The notes beneath the pieces were generated by a model that saw only the letters and a program-made list of their open reading frames with translations, was not told the DNA's origin and searched no databases. The position numbers and the translations under genes were made by a program. From UBA1240 sp045599185 (GTDB lineage: Bacteria > Spirochaetota > Spirochaetia > Treponematales > Treponemataceae), in assembly GCA_045599185.1 (NCBI GenBank), contig JAZRVO010000031.1, forward strand, positions 62,001 through 126,000: a stretch of DNA of 64,000 nucleotides. Direction: 5' to 3'. Below are positions 52,522 to 60,119 of this stretch, piece by piece (position 1 is the stretch's first letter; each line of letters begins with the position of its first letter).

Positions 52522-52564
52522 CAAACTTCGAGTTTGGTATAAAAGGCCAAAAAACATTTATTAA
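52522..52564 (+). repeat. Dispersed 64-bp repeat, copy A, left part
   Basis: Matches the reverse complement of 59202-59244 at 38 of 43 positions (core TTCGAGTTT, ATAAAAGGCCAAAA, ACAT-TATTAA). The remaining 21 bp of the element lie at 52734-52754. Confidence 0.75.
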
Positions 52565-52596
52565 TTGTGCCAAAAACAGCAGCAGACAGACACAGC

Positions 52597-52660
52597 CACG
52601 AAAAAAAGACTTGTGCATGAGCACGGCGTATTTTTTTCGTGTCCGTGCTCTGATGCAAGG
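52597..52660. other. Interleaved inverted repeats (pseudoknot-like order)
   Basis: Segment a CACGAAAAAAA (52597-52607) pairs with a' TTTTTTTCGTG (52631-52641). Segment b TTGTGCATGAGCACGG (52611-52625) pairs with b' CCGTGCTCTGATGCAA (52643-52658) with a small bulge. The order a-b-a'-b' allows an H-type pseudoknot or two exclusive hairpins in RNA. Confidence 0.5.
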
Positions 52661-52733
52661 TACAGTTACAGAAAACGCATTTAGCACAAGCTGGGACTGT
52701 CGAAAGGCTGTTTTGGAACCATTTTATATAAAC

Positions 52734-52754
52734 TCGGCATTTAGCCTAGTAAAA
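52734..52754 (+). repeat. Dispersed 64-bp repeat, copy A, right part
   Basis: CTCGGCATTTAGCCTAGTAAA matches the reverse complement of 59181-59201 at 17 of 21 positions. In copy B this follows directly on the left part; here they are separated. Confidence 0.6.
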
Positions 52755-52855
52755 TATTTGTTGCCAAAAATGGAATGTGGTTCTATATTGGTGAATAGAG
52801 AAACCGGTTTTTATACGCTGTTTTCTTAAATAATTTACGCGGAAAGGGTCTTTTT

Positions 52856-54067
52856 ATGAAAACAAAAGCAACAGAACACTTGCAGAAAGTAATTTTGCCT
52901 TACTGGAATAAACTTGCTGATTTTGAAAACGGCGGTTTTTATGGCTATGTTGACCAGAATCTGAATGTTGATAAAAAGGCTCAAAAAGGTGTAATTCTTC
53001 ACAGCCGCATTCTGTGGTTCTATTCCACTGTTTATTCAGTTATTGGCGGCGATGAAAACCTTAAAATGGCAAACCACGCCTTTGATTTTGTGTACAGCAA
53101 GTGCTTTGATGAAGAATTTTCAGGCGTTTACTGGATGATGAATTATGACGGAACTGCCGCCGACTGTACAAAAAATGCCTATTGCCAGGCTTTTGCAATT
53201 TACGGCCTTGCCGCTTATTATAAGGCCACCGGGAATGTACTTGCCCTGCGCCGGGCTTACCGGCTTTTTGAAAATATTGAAACTTACTGCGTAGACCAGT
53301 TCGGCTATCTTGAATCCTTTGAGCGCGACTGGAAAAAGCCGGTTGAAAGCGCAATCTGCGATCAGGGTGTGGTGGCAGACAAAACCATGAATACGCTTCT
53401 GCACGTGCTGGAAGCGTATACCCTTCTGCTGGAAGTTGACAGGCATCCGGCGGTTGCACAAAAATTATACAGAATTTTACAGCTTTTCAGCAAAAAAGTT
53501 TATTATGCCGACCTTGAACGGCTGGAAGTTTTTTTCGATTCAAAAATGTCGCCCCTTGGAGACATTCATTCTTACGGCCACGACATTGAAGCAAGCTGGC
53601 TTTTGGATTTGGCCGCAAAAACTTTAAGCGAAAACATAAACCTGCTTGGCGAGGATGAAAAAAAATCCGCCGAAAAAGAAATTGCAGATACTTTGGCCTG
53701 TACTTCCATTCTTGCAAAAAAAATCCTGTCGCTGGCTTACAGCGATAATTCCCTTGATAACGAATCCCGCGGCGAGCGTGCCGGCAATGCGAAAATTAAC
53801 ATGCAGCGCGTGTGGTGGGTGCAGGCAGAAGGCGTTGTCGGTTTTTTAAACGAATATCAGAAAAGCGGCAGCGGCGAATTTTTGCAGGCTGCAAAAAACG
53901 TGTTCAGTTTTATAGAAGAAAAACAGCTTGACCATCGGCCGGGCAGTGAATGGTTTGGCTACGTAGACAAAAACGGCGTGCCCGAACCCGGTGAACCGAT
54001 TACCGAAGCGTGGAAATGCCCGTACCACAACGGCAGAATGTGCCTTGAACTGATAAAACGTTTTTAA
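52856..54067 (+). CDS. Cellobiose 2-epimerase (AGE family)
   Basis: Epimerises the reducing-end glucose of cellobiose/beta-1,4-disaccharides to mannose; AGE-family relatives act on N-acylglucosamine. 403 residues, (alpha/alpha)6 barrel. Family landmarks: NGGFYGYVD, LHSRILWFYS, YGHDIEASWLLDLAA (catalytic His), WWVQAEGVVGF and ITEAWKCPYHNGRMC (second catalytic His). The CPYHN ending and GHDIEA favour cellobiose 2-epimerase over the renin-binding-protein branch. GGAAAGGG lies upstream. Cytoplasmic; fits use of mannan or cellulose oligosaccharides. Confidence 0.9.
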   Translation: MKTKATEHLQKVILPYWNKLADFENGGFYGYVDQNLNVDKKAQKGVILHSRILWFYSTVYSVIGGDENLKMANHAFDFVYSKCFDEEFSGVYWMMNYDGTAADCTKNAYCQAFAIYGLAAYYKATGNVLALRRAYRLFENIETYCVDQFGYLESFERDWKKPVESAICDQGVVADKTMNTLLHVLEAYTLLLEVDRHPAVAQKLYRILQLFSKKVYYADLERLEVFFDSKMSPLGDIHSYGHDIEASWLLDLAAKTLSENINLLGEDEKKSAEKEIADTLACTSILAKKILSLAYSDNSLDNESRGERAGNAKINMQRVWWVQAEGVVGFLNEYQKSGSGEFLQAAKNVFSFIEEKQLDHRPGSEWFGYVDKNGVPEPGEPITEAWKCPYHNGRMCLELIKRF

Positions 54068-54119
54068 GCTGAAAAAACAGGGCTGTGCTTTTTGCTGCTT
54101 GATATATGCAAAAAGCCCT

Positions 54120-54155
54120 CAGTTTTTGCCTTCGCAAAAAACTGCGCCCCTTTTT
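54120..54155 (+). terminator. Terminator after the epimerase gene
   Basis: CAGTTTTTGC-CTTC-GCAAAAAACTG hairpin, then CGCCCC and five T. A second imperfect hairpin (AGGGCT...TTTTTGC with GCAAAAAGCCCT) precedes it. Confidence 0.65.
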
Positions 54156-54172
54156 CTGTAAATTAGCCTGGC

Positions 54173-54205
54173 ATGGAATCCGAATTCGGTTCGGAATCCA
54201 TGACA
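54173..54205. repeat. Small hairpin repeat of the GTCATCCC type, copy 2
   Basis: Perfect 12-bp arms ATGGAATCCGAA / TTCGGAATCCAT with a 5-nt loop, followed by GACA. Related to 45222-45245, sharing the ATCCcGAAT...TTcGGgAT...TGACA pattern. Confidence 0.5.
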
Positions 54206-54356
54206 GAACTAATTTCATTTCGCCCCTTTTTTGGTTTATGCAAAACTGGCAGCATTTTTGCTTTGTTGATTATTTTTAGCCTATAAGGTAAAATCATAAA
54301 AATATTTTTTTTGTGCAGGTTTTGTATTTACAAACAAAAAAATTAGGGGATTTTAA

Positions 54357-56846
54357 ATGATTACTTTAAAATTTGGCGGAACTTCCATGGGAAATGCCCG
54401 CCGCATTATGGATTCAGCCGACATTATGCTTGGTCGTGCTGAAAATGACCGCATCAGCGTTGTTGTTTCTGCTGTTGCCGGAGTTTCTAACAAATTACAA
54501 GAAAGCATCGACAAAACCATCGAAGGTGCATCTGCTGCCGATTTTATCAATACAATTCGCAAAACCCACACTACCATTTGTACTGAAATCAACCAAAGCC
54601 TTTCAAAATTTGATACAAAAGCTGTTTTGGCTGAACTTGAAGAAGTTTTCGGTGAATATGAACGCCTTTTGAACGCTGTTTCTGCTTTCGGCGAATGTCC
54701 GCTTTCCGTTCACTGCCGCATCATGGGCATTGGCGAACGCCTTTCCAGCCCGATTGTTGCAGAAGTTCTGCGTGCAAAAGGCCAGACCGTTTGTCTGCTT
54801 GATTCGCGCAAATACATTTTTACCAACGGAAACCAGGCACAGGGCGACCCGGACATGCTGCGCACAATGGAAGCTTTTTCACTTGTTCGCGACGGAAAAG
54901 TGGGAAAAGACGCACGCATCCTTCTTTTCCCCGGCTTCATCTGTTCTTACAAAGACGGTTCAATGGGCTTGCTTGGCCGCAACGGTTCGGACTTTTCGGC
55001 TGCGCTGGTTGGCGTAGGGCTGGGTTCTAAAAAAGTTGAATTCTGGACAGACGTTGACGGCATTTTTACCGCAGATCCGCGCATCGTAAAAGATGCAATT
55101 ATGATTGACGACATGAGCTACGAAGAAGCAATGGAACTTTCATTCTTCGGTTCAAAAGTTCTTCACCCTAAAACACTGGCACCACTTGCCGCCAAAGGCA
55201 TTGAAGCATGGAGCCTTAACACAATGAACCCGGCTTCACGCGGTACAAGAATCACTTCCGGCCAGTTTGAATCCGGCGGTCCGATCCGCGGAATTTCGTG
55301 CCTTAAAAACACGGCAATCATCAGTGTTTCGGGCAGCGGAATGAAGGGCAAATCGGGAATGGCAGCACGTATTTTTGCTTCAGTTTCTCGCGCCGGCATT
55401 TCAATGCTTTTAATTACCCAGTCAAGTTCGGAATATACAATCAGTTTCTGCGTTAACCAGAGCGACGCACGCGTAGTGCAGGAAGTTTTGGGACAGGAAT
55501 TTGAACTTGAACTGCGGGAAAACATTATCAATTTGATTGAATTGCAGGAAAACTGCGCCATTGTTTCGATTGTTGGCGACGGAATGAAGCACAAGCGCGG
55601 AATTGCAGGAACTTTCCTCGATTCACTTGCTTCTCAGGACATCAACATTCTGGCAATTGCCCAGGGCTCAAGCGAACGTTCAATTTCTGTTGTAATTAAT
55701 GGAAAAGACGGCGATACTGCCGTGCGCATTGCACACCGTTTCTGCTTTAACACAGCCCAGTCTATTGAAGTATTTGCCTTTGGTGCAGGTACAATCGGTG
55801 GCACTCTCATCGACCAGATTCGTGACCAGCACGACAAGCTTTTGGCACAGAACGTTGACATTAAGGTTATGTGCATTACCACAATTGACGGCATGTACAT
55901 GAACGAAGAAGGAATAGACCTTTCTACTTGGCGTGAAACAATGAAAAATCCGCCTATTAAATTTTCTACTTCCGACAAAAACGTTGACGAAATTATTGAG
56001 TTTGTAAAGCGCGTTAAGCCGCTTAACCCTGTATTTGTTGACTGTACCGCAAGTTACGATTTGCCGGAACGCTATCTTGACCTTCTTAATGCCGGAATGA
56101 GCATTGCTACGCCGAACAAACGTGCAAACAGCATGAACATGAAGTTCTACAAGGATTTGCGCAATACGGCAAATAAAATGCACCGCCGCTTTTTGTACGA
56201 AACAAACGTTGGTGCAGGCCTGCCTATTATTGACACTTTGCAGAACCTTTTCAAATCCGGTGACAAGCTTACCGAATTCAACGGAATTATGTCTGGTTCG
56301 CTTTCTTACATTTTTGGCAAACTGGACGAAGGCGTTTCTTTCAGCAAGGCCGTACTTGAAGCAAAAGAACTGCGCTACACTGAACCTGACCCGCGCGACG
56401 ACCTGAACGGAATGGACGTTGCACGCAAAGCCCTGATTATTGCACGCGAAAGCGGAATGAACATTGAGCTTGAAAACATTACGATGAACAAGGTTTTCCC
56501 TGAAAGTTTTGATACAAGCGGAACTGTTGAAGAATTCCTGAAACGCCTGCCGGAAGTTGACGAATATTTTGCCAGAAAAATTGCCGACCTTAAAAAAGAA
56601 GGCAAGGTTCTGCGCATGGGTGCTTCCATTAAAGACGGAAAAGTTTCTGTCGGAATGCTTGAAGTTAATCAGGAAAATCCGCTGTACGGCGTGCGCGGCG
56701 GTGAAAACGCATTTGTTTTCTATACCGAACGTTACCAGCCGATTCCGCTTACAGTGCGCGGCTACGGCGCCGGTGCAGGCGTAACTGCTGCTGGCGTATT
56801 TGGCGACATTCTGCGCACGGTTTCGTGGAACCTGGAACAGATGTAA
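54357..56846 (+). CDS. thrA: Bifunctional aspartokinase / homoserine dehydrogenase
   Basis: 829 residues. The aspartokinase domain begins ITLKFGGTSMGNAR and extends to ~280 (VEFWTDVDGIFTADPR, FFGSKVLHPKTL). Two ACT regions at ~310-460 (ISVSGSGMKGKSGMAARIF, VSIVGDGMKHKRGIAGTF) give allosteric control. The homoserine dehydrogenase part starts near 465 (FAFGAGTIGGTLIDQI), with NVGAGLPIIDTLQNL, FNGIMSGSLSYI and TEPDPRDDLNGMDVARKA. AGGGGA lies before the ATG. A 14-bp inverted repeat TTTGTATTTACAAA at 54321-54334 could be an operator. thrB and thrC are not in the window. Confidence 0.96.
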   Translation: MITLKFGGTSMGNARRIMDSADIMLGRAENDRISVVVSAVAGVSNKLQESIDKTIEGASAADFINTIRKTHTTICTEINQSLSKFDTKAVLAELEEVFGEYERLLNAVSAFGECPLSVHCRIMGIGERLSSPIVAEVLRAKGQTVCLLDSRKYIFTNGNQAQGDPDMLRTMEAFSLVRDGKVGKDARILLFPGFICSYKDGSMGLLGRNGSDFSAALVGVGLGSKKVEFWTDVDGIFTADPRIVKDAIMIDDMSYEEAMELSFFGSKVLHPKTLAPLAAKGIEAWSLNTMNPASRGTRITSGQFESGGPIRGISCLKNTAIISVSGSGMKGKSGMAARIFASVSRAGISMLLITQSSSEYTISFCVNQSDARVVQEVLGQEFELELRENIINLIELQENCAIVSIVGDGMKHKRGIAGTFLDSLASQDINILAIAQGSSERSISVVINGKDGDTAVRIAHRFCFNTAQSIEVFAFGAGTIGGTLIDQIRDQHDKLLAQNVDIKVMCITTIDGMYMNEEGIDLSTWRETMKNPPIKFSTSDKNVDEIIEFVKRVKPLNPVFVDCTASYDLPERYLDLLNAGMSIATPNKRANSMNMKFYKDLRNTANKMHRRFLYETNVGAGLPIIDTLQNLFKSGDKLTEFNGIMSGSLSYIFGKLDEGVSFSKAVLEAKELRYTEPDPRDDLNGMDVARKALIIARESGMNIELENITMNKVFPESFDTSGTVEEFLKRLPEVDEYFARKIADLKKEGKVLRMGASIKDGKVSVGMLEVNQENPLYGVRGGENAFVFYTERYQPIPLTVRGYGAGAGVTAAGVFGDILRTVSWNLEQM

Positions 56847-56910
56847 TTAGTGGTATCTCTATAAATTGAAAATTTTAGAGCCCCTTTATAAAAATAGAAG
56901 GAGATAGATT

Positions 56911-57402
56911 ATGAAACGTTATGTATTGTCAGTTTTGGTTGAAAACCACGCCGGTGTTTTAAGCCGTGTTTCCGGGCTTTTTAGCCGCCGCGGTTACAAC
57001 ATTGACAGCCTTACTGTTGGAGAAACCTACAACCCGGACCAGTCGCGCATGACGATTGTTGTACGCGGCGATGAATATACTTTGGAACAAATTGTAAAGC
57101 AGCTTTCTAAGCTGGTTGAAGTTATTTCAATTGAACATTGTGCACCAGCCGAAACTGTTGTACGCGAACTTGCACTTATCAAGGTTGCAGTTTCAGGTGA
57201 AAAACGCGGCGTAATTGTAGAAACCGCAAACATTTTCCGCGCCCACATTGTTGATGTTGGCGTTGATTCTTTAGTTATTGAAGCAACTGGTAGTGAAGAC
57301 AAAATTGAAAGTCTTATCCGCCTGCTTGAACCGTTTGGAATTATGGAACTTGTTCGCACCGGTTTAACAGCCATGAGCCGCGGAGCTTCTGTTCTTAAAT
57401 AA
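56911..57402 (+). CDS. ilvN: Acetolactate synthase small (regulatory) subunit
   Basis: 163 residues. The ACT domain start is YVLSVLVENHAGVLSRVSGLFSRRGYNIDSL, and the second half is VIVETANIFRAHIVDVGVDSLVIEATG. It confers valine sensitivity and full activity on IlvB. GAAGGAG lies before the ATG. No catalytic subunit gene is adjacent; that is unusual, since ilvB and ilvN are normally paired. It follows thrA by 64 bp. A possible promoter (TTGAAA...TATAAA) lies in that gap. Confidence 0.95.
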   Translation: MKRYVLSVLVENHAGVLSRVSGLFSRRGYNIDSLTVGETYNPDQSRMTIVVRGDEYTLEQIVKQLSKLVEVISIEHCAPAETVVRELALIKVAVSGEKRGVIVETANIFRAHIVDVGVDSLVIEATGSEDKIESLIRLLEPFGIMELVRTGLTAMSRGASVLK

Positions 57403-57426
57403 CAGGCTTGTACATTGTACGGGCGT

Positions 57427-57463
57427 AAAAAAAGCACTGAATTTTTGTTCAGTGCTTTTTTGT
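57427..57463 (+). terminator. Terminator between ilvN and modF
   Basis: AAAAAAGCACTGAA pairs with TTCAGTGCTTTTTT around a TTTTTG-type loop. The A and T runs allow use from both strands. Confidence 0.85.
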
Positions 57464-57550
57464 TTTTAAAGACTAGAAGAATGTTTCCGCAGCCGCAAAA
57501 TGTACGGCGTAAAACGATTTTTTAAAACCGCCTTACGCTGTACAGAATGC

Positions 57551-59137
57551 CTATCTTTCAAGAATCTGGTACATCGGTGTTTCACCAGGATGCAGTTCCA
57601 AAACGCGCTTTTCGCATGGCAAAACTTCGTCCGGGTCGTGGGTAACATGCAGAAGGGTTGTAAGGCCGCTGTCGGCAATGGTCTGCAAAATAGAAAGTAC
57701 GCGGGTCTTGCTTTCGCTGTCCAAACCGTGACAAGGCTCGTCAAGGATAAGCAGTTTAGGGCATTTTACCACGGCGCGTGCAATCAGTACGCCGCGCTGT
57801 TCACCGTAAGAAAGGGTTTTAAACGCTTCGTCATAGCGGTTTTCAAAGCCGCAAAGCTTTAACCAGGACCGGGCGAGAATTTTTTCATAATCGCCGACTT
57901 TTTCGTAAAGACCTATGGAATCGTGCAGACCGGAAATTACAATGTTTTCAATTTTCATATCGCCAAAATTGCGGTAATCAACGTGCAGGCGGTAAGAGAC
58001 AATGCCCATTTTTGCCTTAAGTTCCCAAATTGTTTCGCCGCTGCCGCGCCTGTTGCCAAAAAGCCTTACGTCGTTGCAAAAAACCTGCGAATTGTCACCG
58101 GTAATCAGTTCCAAAAGCGTGGTTTTGCCGCTTCCGTTTGGTCCGCGGATTAACCAGTGCCGGCCGTTTTCAACTTTCCAGTTCAAATTGTCAAGAACCT
58201 TTTTACCGTCCCATCCGACGCATACATTATTCATTTCAATTAACGGCAAATTGCTGCCGTCTGGTTCAGCTGCTTCTTTCTGCAAAATGCCCTGTTTCTG
58301 GGCTTCGGCAACGGCCTGCACCAGTTCAGCCTTCATTTTTTCCTTTGCTTCTTTTTCGCTTTCCTGGCGTGCCTTCAAAAATCCGGCATAGTCTGCAACC
58401 TTGCCGCAAAAACTTACCTTTCCCCTGTAAAGTTCAAGCACGTGGGTAACGGAATCGGGCACGTAATCAAACCTGTCCATTAAAAGCAGGATTTTGGGTA
58501 TGTGCACGTCCGGCGCATTGCCAGAACCGGCGTTGCTGCCTTCATTTTGCAAAAGTCCGGCCAGAAAATTGCGCAGGTTTTCGCGGCTCTGCACGTCCAA
58601 ACCTTCAAAAGGCTCGTCTAAAATCAGCAAATCGCTTTTTGCGGCCAAAGCCTGTGCCAAAAGCGTGCGCCGTATTTCGCCGGTGGAAAGATATTTTAAA
58701 CCGCGGTTCAAAATGTGACCAATGCCCAAAAGTTTTACCGCCGGATGTTCGGCAAGATTGCAGTTTTTTTCATTTTGGGGCAGGGCGCTGGCAATAAACG
58801 CGCCGGCAGTACGGCCAATGTCAACGCCGCCTTCAACAAATTCCGATTCGTCATTTGCCATTTCTTCTTCAATAAGAGCTGCTGCTTTTTCAAAAGAAAC
58901 GGAAACCGTCGAATCTTTGAAAACGTTGGCGTAAAAACTGCCTTCTTCAAAATTGTCCGGCACAATTTCCAAATTTCCGCTTAAAGCCGAAGCCATTGCG
59001 CTTTTGCCGCCGCCGTTGCTGCCGGTAATCAGCCAGTTTTCGCCGCTTTTGTACAACCATTCAAGGTTTTCTATAAAATTCTTGCGGCCGTCGCTAACGG
59101 CGCATTTGTGTATGTTTATAAAAGCATCTCTGTCCAT
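57551..59137 (-). CDS. modF: ModF/PhrA-like protein with two ABC ATPase domains
   Basis: 528 residues, no membrane segment. The start was placed at the ATG beginning MDRDAFINIHK, preceded by AAGGAAA; the frame continues upstream through repeat DNA and is not convincing there. Domain 1: Walker A GSNGGGKSA (~37), signature LSTGEIRR, Walker B LLILDEPFEGLD. A linker of ~60 Lys/Glu-rich residues (~270-330) follows. Domain 2: Walker A GPNGSGKTT, signature LSYGEQRG, Walker B LLILDEPCHGLD and a final HVTHDPDEV. E. coli ModF has this tandem soluble layout, but its function is unclear; no molybdate genes are nearby. Annotate as ModF-like. Confidence 0.85.
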   Translation of the reverse strand: MDRDAFINIHKCAVSDGRKNFIENLEWLYKSGENWLITGSNGGGKSAMASALSGNLEIVPDNFEEGSFYANVFKDSTVSVSFEKAAALIEEEMANDESEFVEGGVDIGRTAGAFIASALPQNEKNCNLAEHPAVKLLGIGHILNRGLKYLSTGEIRRTLLAQALAAKSDLLILDEPFEGLDVQSRENLRNFLAGLLQNEGSNAGSGNAPDVHIPKILLLMDRFDYVPDSVTHVLELYRGKVSFCGKVADYAGFLKARQESEKEAKEKMKAELVQAVAEAQKQGILQKEAAEPDGSNLPLIEMNNVCVGWDGKKVLDNLNWKVENGRHWLIRGPNGSGKTTLLELITGDNSQVFCNDVRLFGNRRGSGETIWELKAKMGIVSYRLHVDYRNFGDMKIENIVISGLHDSIGLYEKVGDYEKILARSWLKLCGFENRYDEAFKTLSYGEQRGVLIARAVVKCPKLLILDEPCHGLDSESKTRVLSILQTIADSGLTTLLHVTHDPDEVLPCEKRVLELHPGETPMYQILER

Positions 59138-59180
59138 TCCGTTTCCTTTTTTCATTCGTTCAAAAAAAATTGAAATTGAA

Positions 59181-59244
59181 TTTAATAGGCCGAATGTCGA
59201 GTTAATAGATGTCTTTTGGCCTTTTATGCAAAACTCGAAATTTG
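59181..59244 (-). repeat. Dispersed 64-bp repeat, copy B (intact)
   Basis: Reads on the minus strand as CAAATTTCGAG...TATTAA then CTCGACATTCGGCCTATTAAA without interruption. Located just upstream of modF, between divergent genes. See copy A at 52522-52754. Confidence 0.75.
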
Positions 59245-59391
59245 ACCTGATAGAAGAAATTATACAGAATTGCACAAATCGCTTCAACAAAAGCCCTTGA
59301 ACGGGTTTGCAAAAAAGCCACACCTTGAAAATTCCACGTTTTGGCGGTACACTTTAAAAGTTAATTTGTCTATTTTTTTGAGGATTTTCAG

Positions 59392-60111
59392 GTGGAATAT
59401 ACCCTTGCTGATGCAAAACGTTATGCCCGATTTTTGGTTCGCCGCGCCTGCACGGATTTTGGCCTGAATGATTCCCGTTTTGAAGTGCTGAACAACGGCC
59501 GCAAGCTTGAAAATTTTGCGCTGGAACTGCTTGTTCAGGACAAAATCCTTAAACAGAAAGAAAACCCGTTTATTTTTGGTGCAATGCTTGGCGAAAACGA
59601 CTGTCCTTTTGCTTCCAAAATGAAGGAATTTTTGCAGCTTCTTGCCGAAACCCACGGTGAAACAGAAAAATACGACATTCAGCTGGGTCTTTACATTCTT
59701 CTTCACGGTTCAAAATTATCAGAAATCCGCCCTTTGCACGTTTCCAAGCGTCTTACCAGCTTAATTATTGACGAAGATTTTTCCAATTATGAACTTTTTA
59801 ACCTTGCAATTGTGTTTGTTTACACGTTTTTTAAAAAACTGGCCAGAAACATTTATGACATTAACCAGCGTTTTGCTGCCGCAGACCCGGAACAGCAGGA
59901 AAAACTTTTGCGCCTGTACGGTACGCAGAACCGGCGGCACTTGCTTTGCAGCGGCGTGCTTTTTGAAACAAGTGAAAAAATGTACCAGCAGGCAAGTTTA
60001 GAAAAAAATGCTGAAATTATGGAAGTTGTGGAACTTTTTCAGTCTTTTCTGGTTAAAAACCCGGATTTGGTTTCAAAATCAGCGCTTTTTGATGCAAAGT
60101 ATGTTTTTTAG
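59392..60111 (+). CDS. Conserved protein of unknown function
   Basis: 239 residues starting at GTG, with GAGGAT upstream. Soluble and helix-rich; no recognised motif. Blocks such as FALELLVQDKILKQKENPFIFGAMLGE and QNRRHLLCSGVLFETSEKMYQQA look structured. First gene of a five-gene operon leading into glycosylation genes; only 8 bp precede the next gene. Confidence 0.75.
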   Translation: MEYTLADAKRYARFLVRRACTDFGLNDSRFEVLNNGRKLENFALELLVQDKILKQKENPFIFGAMLGENDCPFASKMKEFLQLLAETHGETEKYDIQLGLYILLHGSKLSEIRPLHVSKRLTSLIIDEDFSNYELFNLAIVFVYTFFKKLARNIYDINQRFAAADPEQQEKLLRLYGTQNRRHLLCSGVLFETSEKMYQQASLEKNAEIMEVVELFQSFLVKNPDLVSKSALFDAKYVF

Positions 60112-60119
60112 GAAGAATT

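Larger units (their letters stand above)
52457..52855 (+). other. 399-bp intergenic region with split repeat and interleaved inverted repeats
   Basis: Contains two pieces of a dispersed repeat (52522-52564 and 52734-52754) separated by ~169 bp holding the nested inverted repeats at 52597-52660. A 163-codon frame running through it from within the rubredoxin gene is out of frame with that gene and looks spurious. No known RNA recognised. Confidence 0.6.

Noticed and set aside
52338..52829. A 163-codon plus-strand frame spanning the rubredoxin end and the intergenic region
   Set aside because: It starts inside rubredoxin in another frame, has no ribosome-binding site, and runs through repeat DNA and the interleaved inverted repeats.
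54170..54205. Possible tRNA T-arm (GGTTCGGAATCC)
   Set aside because: The surrounding sequence does not fold into a cloverleaf and has no acceptor stem; it is a simple 12-bp hairpin repeat.
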